From Ruegeria sp. A3M17 (GTDB lineage: Bacteria > Pseudomonadota > Alphaproteobacteria > Rhodobacterales > Rhodobacteraceae), in contig NZ_QOCF01000006.1 of NCBI RefSeq assembly GCF_003318255.1, positions 62,001-126,000 on the forward strand: a stretch of 64,000 nt of DNA, given 5' to 3'. Both the position numbers and the translations under genes were made by a program. Below, in pieces: positions 1 through 8,687 of this stretch (position 1 is its first letter; the number at the start of each line of letters is the position of its first letter). The notes under the pieces were generated by a model. The model had not been told where the DNA came from and searched no databases. It saw only the letters and a program-made list of their open reading frames with translations.

Positions 1-851
1 GACGCCCCGAACCCGGCTTCGGCCAGGGCGATCACATCCATGTACCCTTCGGCCACGATCAGAGGCTGATCTTTGCCCGCGGCCTGACGCGCAGGGCCGT
101 GGTTGTACAGGCTGCGGCCCTTGTCGAACAATTCCGTTTCGGGCGAGTTCAGGTATTTCGCATTGTCATTGGGGTCCATTGCCCGACCGCCAAACGCGAT
201 GCACCGCCCGCGCGGATCGCGGATGGGGTACATGATCCGGTTGCGGAACGTATCATAGGGCTTTTTGCCCTTGTTCGAAGGTTTGGCCAGCCCGGCCCCA
301 AGGATCAGGTCCTCAGCCACGTTCTTGCCGCGCAGGTGATCCCACAAACCTTGCCAGCCATCCGGTGCAAAACCGATTTCCCACCGGTCCAATGCCTGTG
401 CATCCAATCCTCGACGCGTCAGGTAGTCCCGCGCAGCGCCCCCTGCTCCGGTCTTGAGTTGCAAGCGGAAGAATTGCGCCGCCTGCTCCAAGACGTCGGC
501 CAGTTGCGACCGGCGATCCTGCTTTTCCTGTGCTTTCGGATCACGCGCGGGCATGGGCATGCCTGCCTCACGCGCCAAAATTTCAACAGCTTCGATGAAC
601 GAGACATTCTCGGTCTCTTTCACAAAACTGATCGCATCGCCTTTGGCATGGCACCCGAAGCAGTAGTAGAACCCCTTTTGGTCATCTACGTGGAAAGACG
701 CTGTCTTTTCGTGGTGAAACGGGCATGGCGCCCACATATCCCCCTTGCCCTGGTTGGACTTGCGTGGATCCCACATGACTTTGCGCCCGACAACCTGAGA
801 CAGGCTCAGGCGGGTTCGCAGCTCATCCAGAAATCCGGGGGGCAGAGACAT
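1..851 (-). CDS. dnaG: DNA primase DnaG, N-terminal part (cut by window edge)
   Basis: Synthesises RNA primers for replication. The minus-strand reading frame starts with ATG at 851 and runs off the left edge, giving about 283 residues. The N-terminus holds the primase zinc finger (CPFHHEK, then a YYCFGCHAKGD segment), followed by the catalytic-core entry with RNRIMYPIRDPRGRCIAFGGR and the start of the TOPRIM domain, where LIVAEGYMDVIAL is the conserved glutamate motif. The stop codon and helicase-binding C-terminus lie outside the window. Nothing looks damaged. The family assignment is secure because zinc finger, core and TOPRIM motifs occur in the expected order. Confidence 0.95.
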   Translation of the reverse strand, partial: MSLPPGFLDELRTRLSLSQVVGRKVMWDPRKSNQGKGDMWAPCPFHHEKTASFHVDDQKGFYYCFGCHAKGDAISFVKETENVSFIEAVEILAREAGMPMPARDPKAQEKQDRRSQLADVLEQAAQFFRLQLKTGAGGAARDYLTRRGLDAQALDRWEIGFAPDGWQGLWDHLRGKNVAEDLILGAGLAKPSNKGKKPYDTFRNRIMYPIRDPRGRCIAFGGRAMDPNDNAKYLNSPETELFDKGRSLYNHGPARQAAGKDQPLIVAEGYMDVIALAEAGFGA

Positions 852-931
852 GGGTCAAACCTGACAGAAACAAGAACGCGCGCCAAGGGTATGACGCGCG
901 TTTGTCCACAGGGAAATGATGGGGCTGTGGA

Positions 932-1228
932 TTATTGCTGCAAACACAGCTCAAGCCAGGCGGCGCCCAGATCCTTTTTGCGCACGTCGCGCATCTTTTG
1001 TTCGTAGACCCAAGGCGCGATCAACGGGATGGCAGCATTGTAATTTTCGGGCCAGGTCGGGCTGGTTTCGGCAACTGCCTGGGGCACGTTGCGCTCTTTT
1101 ACACGGTCCAGCCGTGCCTTCTGGATCGCTGCAACAACTTCAGCCTGGTATTGGCAGCTTTGCTCTTTGGTCTCTTCCGCAGCTAATGGGGTGGCCAGCA
1201 AAGCGGCTGCAATAGCGATACGCAACAT
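932..1228 (-). CDS. Small secreted protein of unknown function
   Basis: A 98-residue product if the ATG at 1228 is used. This start puts a typical signal peptide (MLRIAIAAALLATPLAAEE) at the very N-terminus; a longer frame from 1279 would add 17 residues before it and is unlikely. The mature part is hydrophilic, contains two cysteines (SCQYQ and LELCLQQ at the C-terminus) that could form a disulfide, and has no motif I recognise. It probably resides in the periplasm. It lies between dnaG and the glutamate dehydrogenase on the same strand, with about 150 bases to the latter. Confidence 0.7.
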   Translation of the reverse strand: MLRIAIAAALLATPLAAEETKEQSCQYQAEVVAAIQKARLDRVKERNVPQAVAETSPTWPENYNAAIPLIAPWVYEQKMRDVRKKDLGAAWLELCLQQ

Positions 1229-1342
1229 AGAAAACTCCGGTAATCGATTCTGTCGCTGCAGCTTACCTGTCGCAGGCACGGCCTGCCATTACCGTTTTCG
1301 GAGTGTCTGCCGTGGTTAAGTCGGCCAACCCTTACCGTTGGG

Positions 1343-1365
1343 GCAGCCTGACAAAGCCAGGCTGC
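1343..1365 (-). terminator. Hairpin after the glutamate dehydrogenase gene
   Basis: Perfect 8-bp arms GCAGCCTG (1343-1350) and CAGGCTGC (1358-1365) enclose a 7-base loop, 17 bases beyond the end of the dehydrogenase gene. There is no T-run on the minus strand, so it may be a weak terminator or a 3'-end stabilising hairpin. Confidence 0.45.
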
Positions 1366-1381
1366 TCCTGATTTCAAACCA

Positions 1382-2812
1382 TCACAGCCCTTTGGCGCGA
1401 TAGCTTTTGGACACACGGTCAATGGCGACAATATAGGCCGCTGTCCGCAAATCCTCGACATCGTCGCGGCCGTGCCAGACCTCACGCATCGACTGATAGG
1501 CAATCCGCATAGTGTCATCGAGACCCGAGCGCACCAGTTCCAGCTCGTCCGCACCGCGTAGATACTTGGCCTTGAAGTCCGGAGACATCGACCAGGCATC
1601 GCCAAGATAACGATCCAGCCTCTGCAGCTCACTAACGATCAGCTCGTGCCGCGCCTCTTCCTGACGGCGCTGCATGCGACCGAAACGAATATGGCTGAGG
1701 TTTTTGACCCATTCGAAATAGGAAACCGTCACACCACCGGCGTTTGCATACATGTCCGGAATGATCACCGTGCCCTTCTTGCGCAGAATCTCATCCGCAC
1801 CGGCAGTCACCGGGCCATTGGCAGCCTCGATAATCAAAGGCGCCTTGATCCGGTCTGCGTTGGACAGGTTGATAACCGCTTCCAGAGCAGCCGGGATGAG
1901 GATATCGCAGTCTTCTTCAAGAACTGCCCCGCCCTCGGCCGAGTGTGTCGCATCCGGATAGTCGCTGACACCGCCATGTTTGACGATCCATTGGCGTACG
2001 GATTCCACGTCGATCCCGTCGGGATTATACAGCGCGCCATCCCATTCGATGATGCCGACAATTCTGGATCCGTCCTCCTCGCTCAGGAACTTTGCGGCGT
2101 GATAGCCCACATTGCCCAGCCCCTGAACGATGACACGTTTGCCGTCCAGTTTGCCGGACAGCCCTGCCTTTTGCATGTCTTCCGGGTGGCGGAAGAATTC
2201 TCGTAGGGCGTATTGGATGCCGCGACCTGTTGCTTCAACCCGGCCTGCGATACCGCCCGCGTTCAGCGGCTTTCCTGTAACACAGGCGCGTGCATTGATG
2301 TCCGTCGTGTTCATCCTGGCGTATTGATCCGCCATCCAGGCCATCTCACGCTCGCCCGTTCCCATGTCGGGGGCGGGTACGTTTTGCGAGGGGTTGATCA
2401 GATCGCGCTTGGCCAACTCATAGGCAAAGCGGCGGGTGATCTGCTCCAACTCGTGCTCTTCGTATTTTCGGGGATCGATGCACAATCCCCCTTTTGATCC
2501 GCCAAAGGGCGTTTCAACCAGAGCACATTTATAAGTCATCAGGGCGGCAAGCGCCTCGACCTCGTCCTGGTTCACAGCAAGGGCGTAACGAATACCGCCC
2601 TTTACGGGCTCCATATGCTCGGAATGAACCGAGCGGTAGCCGGTGAAAGTATGAATATCGCCACGCAAGCGGACGCCGAACCGAACAGTGTAGGTGGCGT
2701 TGCAGACACGGATCTTTTCCTCCAACCCCGGCGGCAGGTCCATAAGGGACGCCGCCCTGTTAAACATCAAATCTACACTTTCGCGAAAGCTGGGTTCATT
2801 AATGGCCGTCAT
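1382..2812 (-). CDS. Glutamate dehydrogenase (Glu/Leu/Phe/Val dehydrogenase family)
   Basis: A 476-residue NAD(P)-dependent oxidative deaminase, most likely interconverting glutamate and 2-oxoglutarate plus ammonia in the cytoplasm. The N-terminal dimerisation/substrate domain contains PVKGGIRY and the catalytic-lysine motif FGGSKGGL; VPAPDMGTGEREMAWM follows. The C-terminal Rossmann domain starts near residue 225 with VIVQGLGNVGYHAAKF. PDMYANAGGVTVSYFEW is typical of the family. Length matches the bacterial hexameric class. Cofactor preference cannot be read safely. It stands alone on the minus strand, with a hairpin downstream and a 325-base upstream region shared with the divergent TadG gene. 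I give no gene symbol because gdhA and gdhB usage differs between groups. Confidence 0.93.
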   Translation of the reverse strand: MTAINEPSFRESVDLMFNRAASLMDLPPGLEEKIRVCNATYTVRFGVRLRGDIHTFTGYRSVHSEHMEPVKGGIRYALAVNQDEVEALAALMTYKCALVETPFGGSKGGLCIDPRKYEEHELEQITRRFAYELAKRDLINPSQNVPAPDMGTGEREMAWMADQYARMNTTDINARACVTGKPLNAGGIAGRVEATGRGIQYALREFFRHPEDMQKAGLSGKLDGKRVIVQGLGNVGYHAAKFLSEEDGSRIVGIIEWDGALYNPDGIDVESVRQWIVKHGGVSDYPDATHSAEGGAVLEEDCDILIPAALEAVINLSNADRIKAPLIIEAANGPVTAGADEILRKKGTVIIPDMYANAGGVTVSYFEWVKNLSHIRFGRMQRRQEEARHELIVSELQRLDRYLGDAWSMSPDFKAKYLRGADELELVRSGLDDTMRIAYQSMREVWHGRDDVEDLRTAAYIVAIDRVSKSYRAKGL

Positions 2813-3137
2813 TTAATCCTCCGTGCCGACGAACGACGAGCGTTCTGACGTTTTGTCGCACCCATTGGCTAAACGATCAATAATTAAGCAACAATAAAAC
2901 CCAAAATCGTCATGAAGACGCTCGGACAGGGCTGAGTCGCACTCTGGGCTTAACCTATGGAAAATTGTCGCCGGACCGAAAACAGAGGCGAAAAAGCCGT
3001 TCAATTATCTACGGTTCGCGCCCAAAGTTGCCATATCTTCGGCACTTCCGCCCAATTCACGCCACGATTCGCCGTTAGTTTTCAAACGTTAACTTTTCCT
3101 TAGCAGCGCCGAATGTCTGCTCAGCGAGGTCGGCTAG
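2813..3137. other. Divergent intergenic region
   Basis: 325 bases between the divergent glutamate dehydrogenase and TadG genes, more A+T-rich than its surroundings. It should hold the promoters of both. I see no convincing coding frame, no clear operator dyad and no RNA gene. Confidence 0.5.
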
Positions 3138-4943
3138 ATGAAAATGCGCGTATTTAAGAATAACAGCAAAAATTGTAAGAGCGCAGCCGCGGCCGCTCGT
3201 CGTTTTTCACGCGACGAGGACGGTGGCGTGTTCATTATCTTTGTTGTTCTTGGTTTTTTGCTCATATTTGCGACAGCAGGTATTGGCGTCGACATAATGA
3301 ACTTTGAGCGCGACAGAGCGAGCCTTCAAGGCACTCTGGATCGCGCGGTTCTTGCGGCGGCCAACGTTAAACAAAAGCTCCCCCCTGCGGAAGTGGTCAA
3401 ATCCTATGTTGAGAAATCCGACGTCCGTGGCAAGCTTACGAATGAACCCGAAGTTGATGACAATCCAACCCTTGGATCGAGAAAAGTCACAGCAAAAGCT
3501 GAAGTCGACGTCAAAACGCACTTTATGTGGTTCTTTGGATATCCCGAACTGACGGCTTCGGTCACGAGCGTCGCGGAAGAATCTATTGGTGCGCTCGAAA
3601 TCACGATGGTTCTGGATATTTCCGGCTCGATGGGCTGGGATTCTGCAACGCCGGGTAAAACTAAGATGAAGGCCCTTCAGGAAGCCGCAATACAATTCGT
3701 GGATACGATCTACCTTGGGGAAGACCCAAACAAGATTTCGATCTCGATCGTACCTTACAACAACCAGGTGAACGCAGGAAAGAACATTCTGGATCAAATG
3801 CCGGGGGTTACGACTGAACACGACTACTCCCATTGCGTGAATTTCGAAGATACCACTGCCGAAGACCAATTCAAAGAAGCTTGGATCGATCCGAACGATA
3901 GCCTCAATCGCGCGGCGCATTTCGACCGCTCTGGCAAAAGCGATAGATATGATCGAGAAGCCCACACCTCTTCAGTCTGCACCACTCGAGCCGGCAGTTC
4001 CATCACACCGGTGACCAACATCGTCTCGGACCTGCACGACCAGATCAACGCCATGTCCGCCGGCGGAAACACGTCGATTGACATCGGAGTTAAATGGGGT
4101 GCGGCACTGCTGGACCCCCAGTTCCAGCCCGTAATAAGCAGATTGTCTAGTCAGAACGCCAACGCAAGCGTAGTAATCGATCCAAACACCGGGCTCGACG
4201 CGGACGGCAACGAACCTAAGAAGGTTGTTCCACCAACCTTTAGTAACCGTCCACTGGCATATGAATCCAATGTCAAAAAGATCATGATTGTCATGACAGA
4301 CGGGGAGAACACCAGCAATTGGATTTTGGACGAGGACTTGCGCGACGGATTATCGGATGTTTGGTACAATCCCAGCACAAGTACTGCAAAGGACTATAGA
4401 AACTGTCGCGAGTATTATGACTGGGACGACGGATTATGGATTAAATACAACTGCGACAGAACGCTTACTCGCTCCGGTGAGTACAGTGTTCAAATCTCGG
4501 AAAACCCACCCGAGTATTTATATACCCGACGCGGAACAAGAGGGCACTCGGAACCATTTAATGAAGAAGGTGAATCTGTACGCCTGACTTACCCGGAGCT
4601 GTGGAATCGTGTAAACTTGGACTGGAACGCCGAGTATAACTATGCATTCGAATACCAGCGCACTCGAGACTGGTACAACAATGCCTTCACAACGATTGGT
4701 GGCGGAACCAAAGACACGCGGGTGGGTGATATTTGTGGCGCGATCAAGGCAAAGAATGTTGATGTCTATGGCATTGCTTTCGAAGCGCCGGAAGCAGGTG
4801 CTACAGTCATTAAAAATTGTTCTAGCGGCGCGAGCTTCTTTTACGAAGTCCAGAACGGCGGCACTTTCGGCGACGACCTGACGCTTCCGCAAGTCTTTGA
4901 ATCTATTGCCCTAACAATCAAACAACTGAGACTGACGCAATGA
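3138..4943 (+). CDS. TadG-like pilus/envelope protein with von Willebrand factor A domain
   Basis: A 601-residue membrane-anchored protein of the TadG family, whose members act in Flp pilus assembly. The N-terminal TadE/TadG segment has a membrane helix (about 31-53) preceded by the family's acidic-Gly start (SRDEDGG). A vWA domain begins near residue 153, with an intact metal-binding motif D160-x-S162-x-S164 (VLDISGSMG) and a second conserved stretch IMIVMTDGENTSNW. Cysteine pairs and Tyr/Trp-rich segments fill an insertion around 400-540. The vWA domain should be periplasmic. It overlaps the next gene by 4 bases (ATGA). The usual tad secretion genes (ATPase, prepilin peptidase, secretin) are absent from the window. 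Confidence 0.85.
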   Translation: MKMRVFKNNSKNCKSAAAAARRFSRDEDGGVFIIFVVLGFLLIFATAGIGVDIMNFERDRASLQGTLDRAVLAAANVKQKLPPAEVVKSYVEKSDVRGKLTNEPEVDDNPTLGSRKVTAKAEVDVKTHFMWFFGYPELTASVTSVAEESIGALEITMVLDISGSMGWDSATPGKTKMKALQEAAIQFVDTIYLGEDPNKISISIVPYNNQVNAGKNILDQMPGVTTEHDYSHCVNFEDTTAEDQFKEAWIDPNDSLNRAAHFDRSGKSDRYDREAHTSSVCTTRAGSSITPVTNIVSDLHDQINAMSAGGNTSIDIGVKWGAALLDPQFQPVISRLSSQNANASVVIDPNTGLDADGNEPKKVVPPTFSNRPLAYESNVKKIMIVMTDGENTSNWILDEDLRDGLSDVWYNPSTSTAKDYRNCREYYDWDDGLWIKYNCDRTLTRSGEYSVQISENPPEYLYTRRGTRGHSEPFNEEGESVRLTYPELWNRVNLDWNAEYNYAFEYQRTRDWYNNAFTTIGGGTKDTRVGDICGAIKAKNVDVYGIAFEAPEAGATVIKNCSSGASFFYEVQNGGTFGDDLTLPQVFESIALTIKQLRLTQ

Positions 4944-5473
4944 TCCGTAAAACTCTGGAAAAGGCGGTTCGGTTCAAACGAACAGAGCACGGTTCATTGA
5001 CCGTTGAGTTTGCCATATGGTTCCCCCTTTACATGTTTTTCATTCTGGGCGTCATCGAATACTCAATGGTCTCGATTCAGAAAGCGATGCTGGATCGCTC
5101 GATGGATCTGGTCGTGCGCGACATTCGGCTTGGGATCAATTTGCCGGATACTAAGCACAATACGATCAAGGAAGCCATCTGCGGTAAAATGGTTGCGATG
5201 CGGAATTGTTCTGACAACCTGCAATTGGAGATGATTGTTCAGGACCCGTATGGCGGTGTGAACCTTCCAATTGTTCCAGACTGTTCAGACAGAGCCGATG
5301 AGGCCAAGCCGGTCCGCGAATTTTCGAATGGCGGATCGAACGAACTGATGATCCTGCGTGCCTGCGCGAAGGTCGATCCGCTTTTTCCTACGACCGTAAT
5401 GGGGCGGGCTGTGTCAGGCGATGATGGTCTGGTCACACTTACGGCGACGACTACCTTTGTTCAGGAGCCTTAA
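4940..5473 (+). CDS. TadE-family pseudopilin-like protein
   Basis: A 177-residue protein with the TadE signature: a short basic N-terminus, EHGSLTVEFAIWFPLYMFFILGVIEYSM (given here as position 16-42) where the Glu following SLTV is the conserved pseudopilin Glu, one membrane helix, then a periplasmic domain. Cys residues in the C-terminal half may form disulfides. Translation is coupled to TadG through a 4-base overlap and the next gene starts 1 base after its stop, so the three form one operon. Known TadE proteins are minor pseudopilins of the Flp system; the exact partner here is unknown. Confidence 0.8.
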   Translation: MIRKTLEKAVRFKRTEHGSLTVEFAIWFPLYMFFILGVIEYSMVSIQKAMLDRSMDLVVRDIRLGINLPDTKHNTIKEAICGKMVAMRNCSDNLQLEMIVQDPYGGVNLPIVPDCSDRADEAKPVREFSNGGSNELMILRACAKVDPLFPTTVMGRAVSGDDGLVTLTATTTFVQEP

Positions 5474-5474
5474 T

Positions 5475-6074
5475 ATGACGTGTCTCACTTCACGCATCCG
5501 TAACCTGTTTGGCGCTTTTTTGGGCAAGGAGAACGGCAGCCTATCCATGGAGTCTGCTCTGATTTTCCCGATGCTCGTATGGAGTATCACGATTACTTAT
5601 ACGTATTTTGATGGTTTTCTTGAAAGCAGCGCAAATCTGAAAGCTGCGTACACGGTAAGTGACCTAGTTTCGCGTGAGGGTGAGGATGCAATAACCGATA
5701 TTTATGCGGAATCCATGTATTTGATATACAATCGTATGGTAACCGACAACTCGCCGCTAAAAATGCGATTGTCGGTGATCCAGTACTTTGCCGCCGATCA
5801 AAACACCGGTACAGAAGAGCGCTATAACGTTGAGTGGTCTACAGCGTGTGGGTACGAGAGCAACTGGACCAATGACAATCTCGATTCATTGATTGAAAGG
5901 CTTCCGCCTATGGCAAATACGGACTCCTTGATCATCGTTGAAACGTCCAAACCTTATGTTCCGATTTTGAATACTGGTTGGCTGGACAGAGATCACACAT
6001 TTGACAACTTTATTTTCACGCGGCCGCGTTTTGTTCCGATAGTCAAGGGACCCGATTCTAAGCATTTTTGTTAG
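5475..6074 (+). CDS. Second TadE-like membrane protein
   Basis: A 199-residue product from the ATG at 5475, right after the previous gene's stop; a longer frame from 5421 would overlap the TadE gene and lacks support. The N-terminus repeats the TadE layout (GSLSMESALIFPMLVWSITI with the conserved Glu), one membrane helix, then a mostly polar periplasmic part. It diverges strongly from the preceding protein, so the pair are probably two different minor pseudopilins rather than a recent duplication. It ends by converging with, and overlapping by 17 bases, the membrane-protein gene on the opposite strand. Confidence 0.72.
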   Translation: MTCLTSRIRNLFGAFLGKENGSLSMESALIFPMLVWSITITYTYFDGFLESSANLKAAYTVSDLVSREGEDAITDIYAESMYLIYNRMVTDNSPLKMRLSVIQYFAADQNTGTEERYNVEWSTACGYESNWTNDNLDSLIERLPPMANTDSLIIVETSKPYVPILNTGWLDRDHTFDNFIFTRPRFVPIVKGPDSKHFC

Positions 6075-6540
6075 ATGTATACTCCAACAGTGAATACACT
6101 ACTTGGATCATAAATTTGGTTTCTGCGGCCGTAGTCAGGCCGCCGATGCCAATACGGCGCCCCAATCGCCACCACAATCCCGGTGCCCAGCTGTTTTCTG
6201 CGCTTTCCTTGGTCTTCAACAAAAATCCATTTGACGGCTTGAACGCAAACACCCCCTGATCGATGGTCTCGATATCTTCGATACGGGTAATCACCTGCCC
6301 TGATCCGGTCCGCAATTCAGTCTCGGTCAGCTCGATCCAGTCGCTGGTGGCTTGCCACATGCGATAGGCCAGCCAAAACGCCGCCACACCAACGACAAGC
6401 AAAAAGACCAACCAAGCCGGTTCCGGTGGCGTGGTCAAAGCGACATAGATGACCAGCACACCCACGGTCGACAGCATCCCCACCCCTATCCAACGCCTGG
6501 ATGATGAAGGCCGAACCGTGGCCAGAATTTCTTGTTGCAT
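6058..6540 (-). CDS. Small membrane protein of unknown function
   Basis: A 160-residue protein from the ATG at 6540, chosen because GGGGA lies about 9 bases before it; the frame is open to 6681 but that extension is Cys/His-rich and implausible. Two membrane helices (about 18-38 and 42-60) are followed by a cytoplasmic domain of about 90 residues (WIELTETELRTGSGQVI, IEDIETIDQGVFAFKPSNGF) that resembles PH-like membrane-associated domains in pattern. That comparison is inference from the pattern alone. It converges on the pilus operon and is divergent from the pirin gene. Confidence 0.65.
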   Translation of the reverse strand: MQQEILATVRPSSSRRWIGVGMLSTVGVLVIYVALTTPPEPAWLVFLLVVGVAAFWLAYRMWQATSDWIELTETELRTGSGQVITRIEDIETIDQGVFAFKPSNGFLLKTKESAENSWAPGLWWRLGRRIGIGGLTTAAETKFMIQVVYSLLEYTSNKNA

Positions 6541-6698
6541 TGACGTCCCCTGCTCTGCTCTGTCCGGGTCTATCCGCTTTGTGTGCCGAAAAACAGAGGG
6601 AAGCCGAGTATGGAATTGCGCACAGCACCCGTGTTTGCACGCAAATTGACGCATATCGCCAACAGCATACATGATCCCCACAAATTCAGGAGGCCATC

Positions 6699-7610
6699 AT
6701 GTCCCTTAGACCAACATTGGAAACTCGCCAGGCTGTGCCGACCATGGAAGGCGCAGGCGTCAAATTGCACCGGGCCTTCGGATTTCAGGACCCGTCCGAG
6801 CTTGACCCGTTTCTGTTGTTCGACGACTTCCGCAATGATCGCCCCGAGGATTATCAGGCGGGCTTCCCCTGGCATCCGCATCGCGGCATCGAGACCATCA
6901 CCTATGTCCTGTCCGGCTCAGTCGAGCATTCAGATTCGCTGGGCAACACCGGCACATTGGGTGCAGGCGACGTTCAGTGGATGACCGCCGGGTCCGGAAT
7001 CCTGCATCAGGAAATGCCCAAGGGAAACGGTGCGGGCCAAATGCACGGGTTCCAGCTGTGGGGAAATCTGCCGTCGGATCAGAAGATGACAGCGCCCCGC
7101 TATCAGGATGTCCAAAGCAAAGTGATCCCCGAGGTCATTGATGATGACGGCACCACCGTGCGCGTCATTGTGGGGGAATTCTGGGGCAAGGCCGGCCCGG
7201 TAGACGGTATTGCCGCCGACCCGCAGTACTTGGATATTCAGGTTCCGGCTGGCGTGAAAAAGACCTTTCGCATCGACACCTACCGCCGGGCGTTTGCCTA
7301 TGTGTTCCAAGGCCAGGCGGCCTTTGCCGATGCATCACAACCCACCGGCGTGCTTTTGGAAAAAGAGGTCGCGGGACAAGAGGTCAACATCCGCGATCTG
7401 TCCGGTGACCGCACTTTGGTTCGGTTCGGCACCGGCGATGAGGTCACAGTTCAAGCTGGCCCCGAAGGCGTTCGGTTTCTGTTGATCTCGGGCGCGCCAA
7501 TTGATGAGCCTGTCGCATGGCATGGTCCAATTGTCATGAACACGCGTGCCGAACTGGAACTGGCGTTCAAAGAACTGCGTAATGGCACATTCATCCGCGC
7601 CGGGCACTGA
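6699..7610 (+). CDS. Pirin family protein
   Basis: A 303-residue bicupin. The N-terminal cupin carries the pirin metal ligands: HPHRGIETITY with H59 and H61, and H103/E105 in ILHQEMP. Family members bind Fe(II) and some have quercetinase activity or act as redox-dependent regulators of metabolic enzymes; none of these can be chosen from sequence. The ribosome-binding sequence AGGAGG lies just before the ATG at 6699. The gene stands alone between two minus-strand genes and ends 14 bases from the convergent TetR gene. Confidence 0.92.
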   Translation: MSLRPTLETRQAVPTMEGAGVKLHRAFGFQDPSELDPFLLFDDFRNDRPEDYQAGFPWHPHRGIETITYVLSGSVEHSDSLGNTGTLGAGDVQWMTAGSGILHQEMPKGNGAGQMHGFQLWGNLPSDQKMTAPRYQDVQSKVIPEVIDDDGTTVRVIVGEFWGKAGPVDGIAADPQYLDIQVPAGVKKTFRIDTYRRAFAYVFQGQAAFADASQPTGVLLEKEVAGQEVNIRDLSGDRTLVRFGTGDEVTVQAGPEGVRFLLISGAPIDEPVAWHGPIVMNTRAELELAFKELRNGTFIRAGH

Positions 7611-7624
7611 TTAAGCAAAGTTGG

Positions 7625-8212
7625 TCAGGCAGTTACGGCGCGTCTGACCATATCCCAATAAACCTGCTCAACTTCGTCCAGCGACAAGCGTCCGCCTGCA
7701 CGATACCAGGTCATCACACCGTTCAGCATGGCGATCACGGCCAGGGTCGCGATTTTGGTATCGGCAACCGAGAAGAGCCCAGACTTCTGCCCGTCCTGCA
7801 AGATGGCTTCAAGCGAATCCTCATAGGCCCGGCGCAGGCCTTCTATTTCCGAAAAGTTTTCGGGCGTAAGGTTGCGCAGCTCCATATAGGCGATGAAGAC
7901 TTCATCCGGTCGTTCCATATGAAACCGAATGTGAAACCCGACAAAGCGGCGCAGCGCGGCCTCGGCATCGGCGGGCTGTTCAAGTTCACCATAAGCGGCC
8001 AACAGATCCTGCATGTGATCCTGCATCAGGCGAAACAGCAGGCTTTGCTTGTCAGGTGTGTAGTTGTACAGCGCCCCCGCCTGCACACCCACATCTTTTG
8101 CTATCTGGCGCATGGATACAGCGGCATAGCCATGTCGGGCAAACAGCCCCAGCGCTGCTTTTCGAATGCGCGGGCCGGTGATATCGGAGTGTGAGCCTTG
8201 GGTACGTGCCAT
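7625..8212 (-). CDS. TetR/AcrR family transcriptional regulator
   Basis: A 195-residue repressor-type regulator. The N-terminal helix-turn-helix is clear (IRKAALGLFARHGYAAVSM, then RQIAKDVGVQAGALYNYTPDKQSLLF); the C-terminal half is an all-helical ligand-binding domain. I use the ATG at 8212 (MARTQGSHS), because the alternative start at 8233 lies inside the inverted repeat that I take as the operator. That operator (8223-8244) sits directly upstream, so the gene is probably autorepressed. The divergent lipoprotein gene may be a second target. The ligand is unknown. Confidence 0.88.
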   Translation of the reverse strand: MARTQGSHSDITGPRIRKAALGLFARHGYAAVSMRQIAKDVGVQAGALYNYTPDKQSLLFRLMQDHMQDLLAAYGELEQPADAEAALRRFVGFHIRFHMERPDEVFIAYMELRNLTPENFSEIEGLRRAYEDSLEAILQDGQKSGLFSVADTKIATLAVIAMLNGVMTWYRAGGRLSLDEVEQVYWDMVRRAVTA

Positions 8213-8222
8213 ACCGCCACCG

Positions 8223-8244
8223 TATATGAACAAGCGTTCATATA
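8223..8244. promoter_or_regulatory. Inverted-repeat operator of the adjacent TetR regulator
   Basis: Perfect 9-bp arms TATATGAAC (8223-8231) and GTTCATATA (8236-8244) separated by AAGC, 10 bases before the regulator's start codon. Size and position fit a TetR-dimer binding site controlling the regulator and possibly the divergent gene at 8312. Confidence 0.65.
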
Positions 8245-8311
8245 GAACCCCGCTTGAACGACCGCCGCAAAAGGTGCATCACGGTGCCAGTCACCATTGA
8301 AAGGGTTCGGT

Positions 8312-8560
8312 ATGAAGCCCCTGCCACTTTTGGTTCTGCTTCTAACTTGCGCAGCCTGCACGGACTTCCCGGAATTGGAAGGACGCGAACAGCCGAATGT
8401 GCGCTCGGCCGCGTATCCGAAGCTGGTCCCACTTCAGGACATTCTTGGCCCGCCCATAGATCCCGTGAACGAAGCGGCCGAGGTTGAGGAAGATCTGACC
8501 GCCCGCCGCGAAGCGCTGGCCAAAAAGGCCGAAGCGTTGCAGAACGCGCAAACCAACTGA
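8312..8560 (+). CDS. Small lipoprotein
   Basis: An 82-residue protein starting at the ATG at 8312, with AAAGGG upstream; a TTG 15 bases earlier is less likely. It has a lipoprotein signal: a short hydrophobic segment (LLVLLLTCAAC) with the lipobox at Leu-Thr-Cys-Ala-Ala-Cys, so the second Cys is the likely lipidation site. The remainder is acidic, and the last 30 residues (EAAEVEEDLTARREALAKKA and on) should form one amphipathic helix or coiled coil. No family assigned. It lies between the TetR gene and hom. Confidence 0.75.
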   Translation: MKPLPLLVLLLTCAACTDFPELEGREQPNVRSAAYPKLVPLQDILGPPIDPVNEAAEVEEDLTARREALAKKAEALQNAQTN

Positions 8561-8687
8561 CCTTTCGCGTTTCAACCGCCTGTTACCGCTGTCTCGGATT
8601 GCGCCCCGACGCTGAACCCGTTAAGGCACCTTTGAACGGGCAAACAGCCCGAAACCAAGGACATTCGAGCGGAAAGGAACCCACGGG

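Noticed and set aside
99..1007. 302-codon plus-strand frame opposite dnaG
   Set aside because: It lies antisense to the primase, whose zinc finger and TOPRIM motifs are intact; the frame has no recognisable domain.
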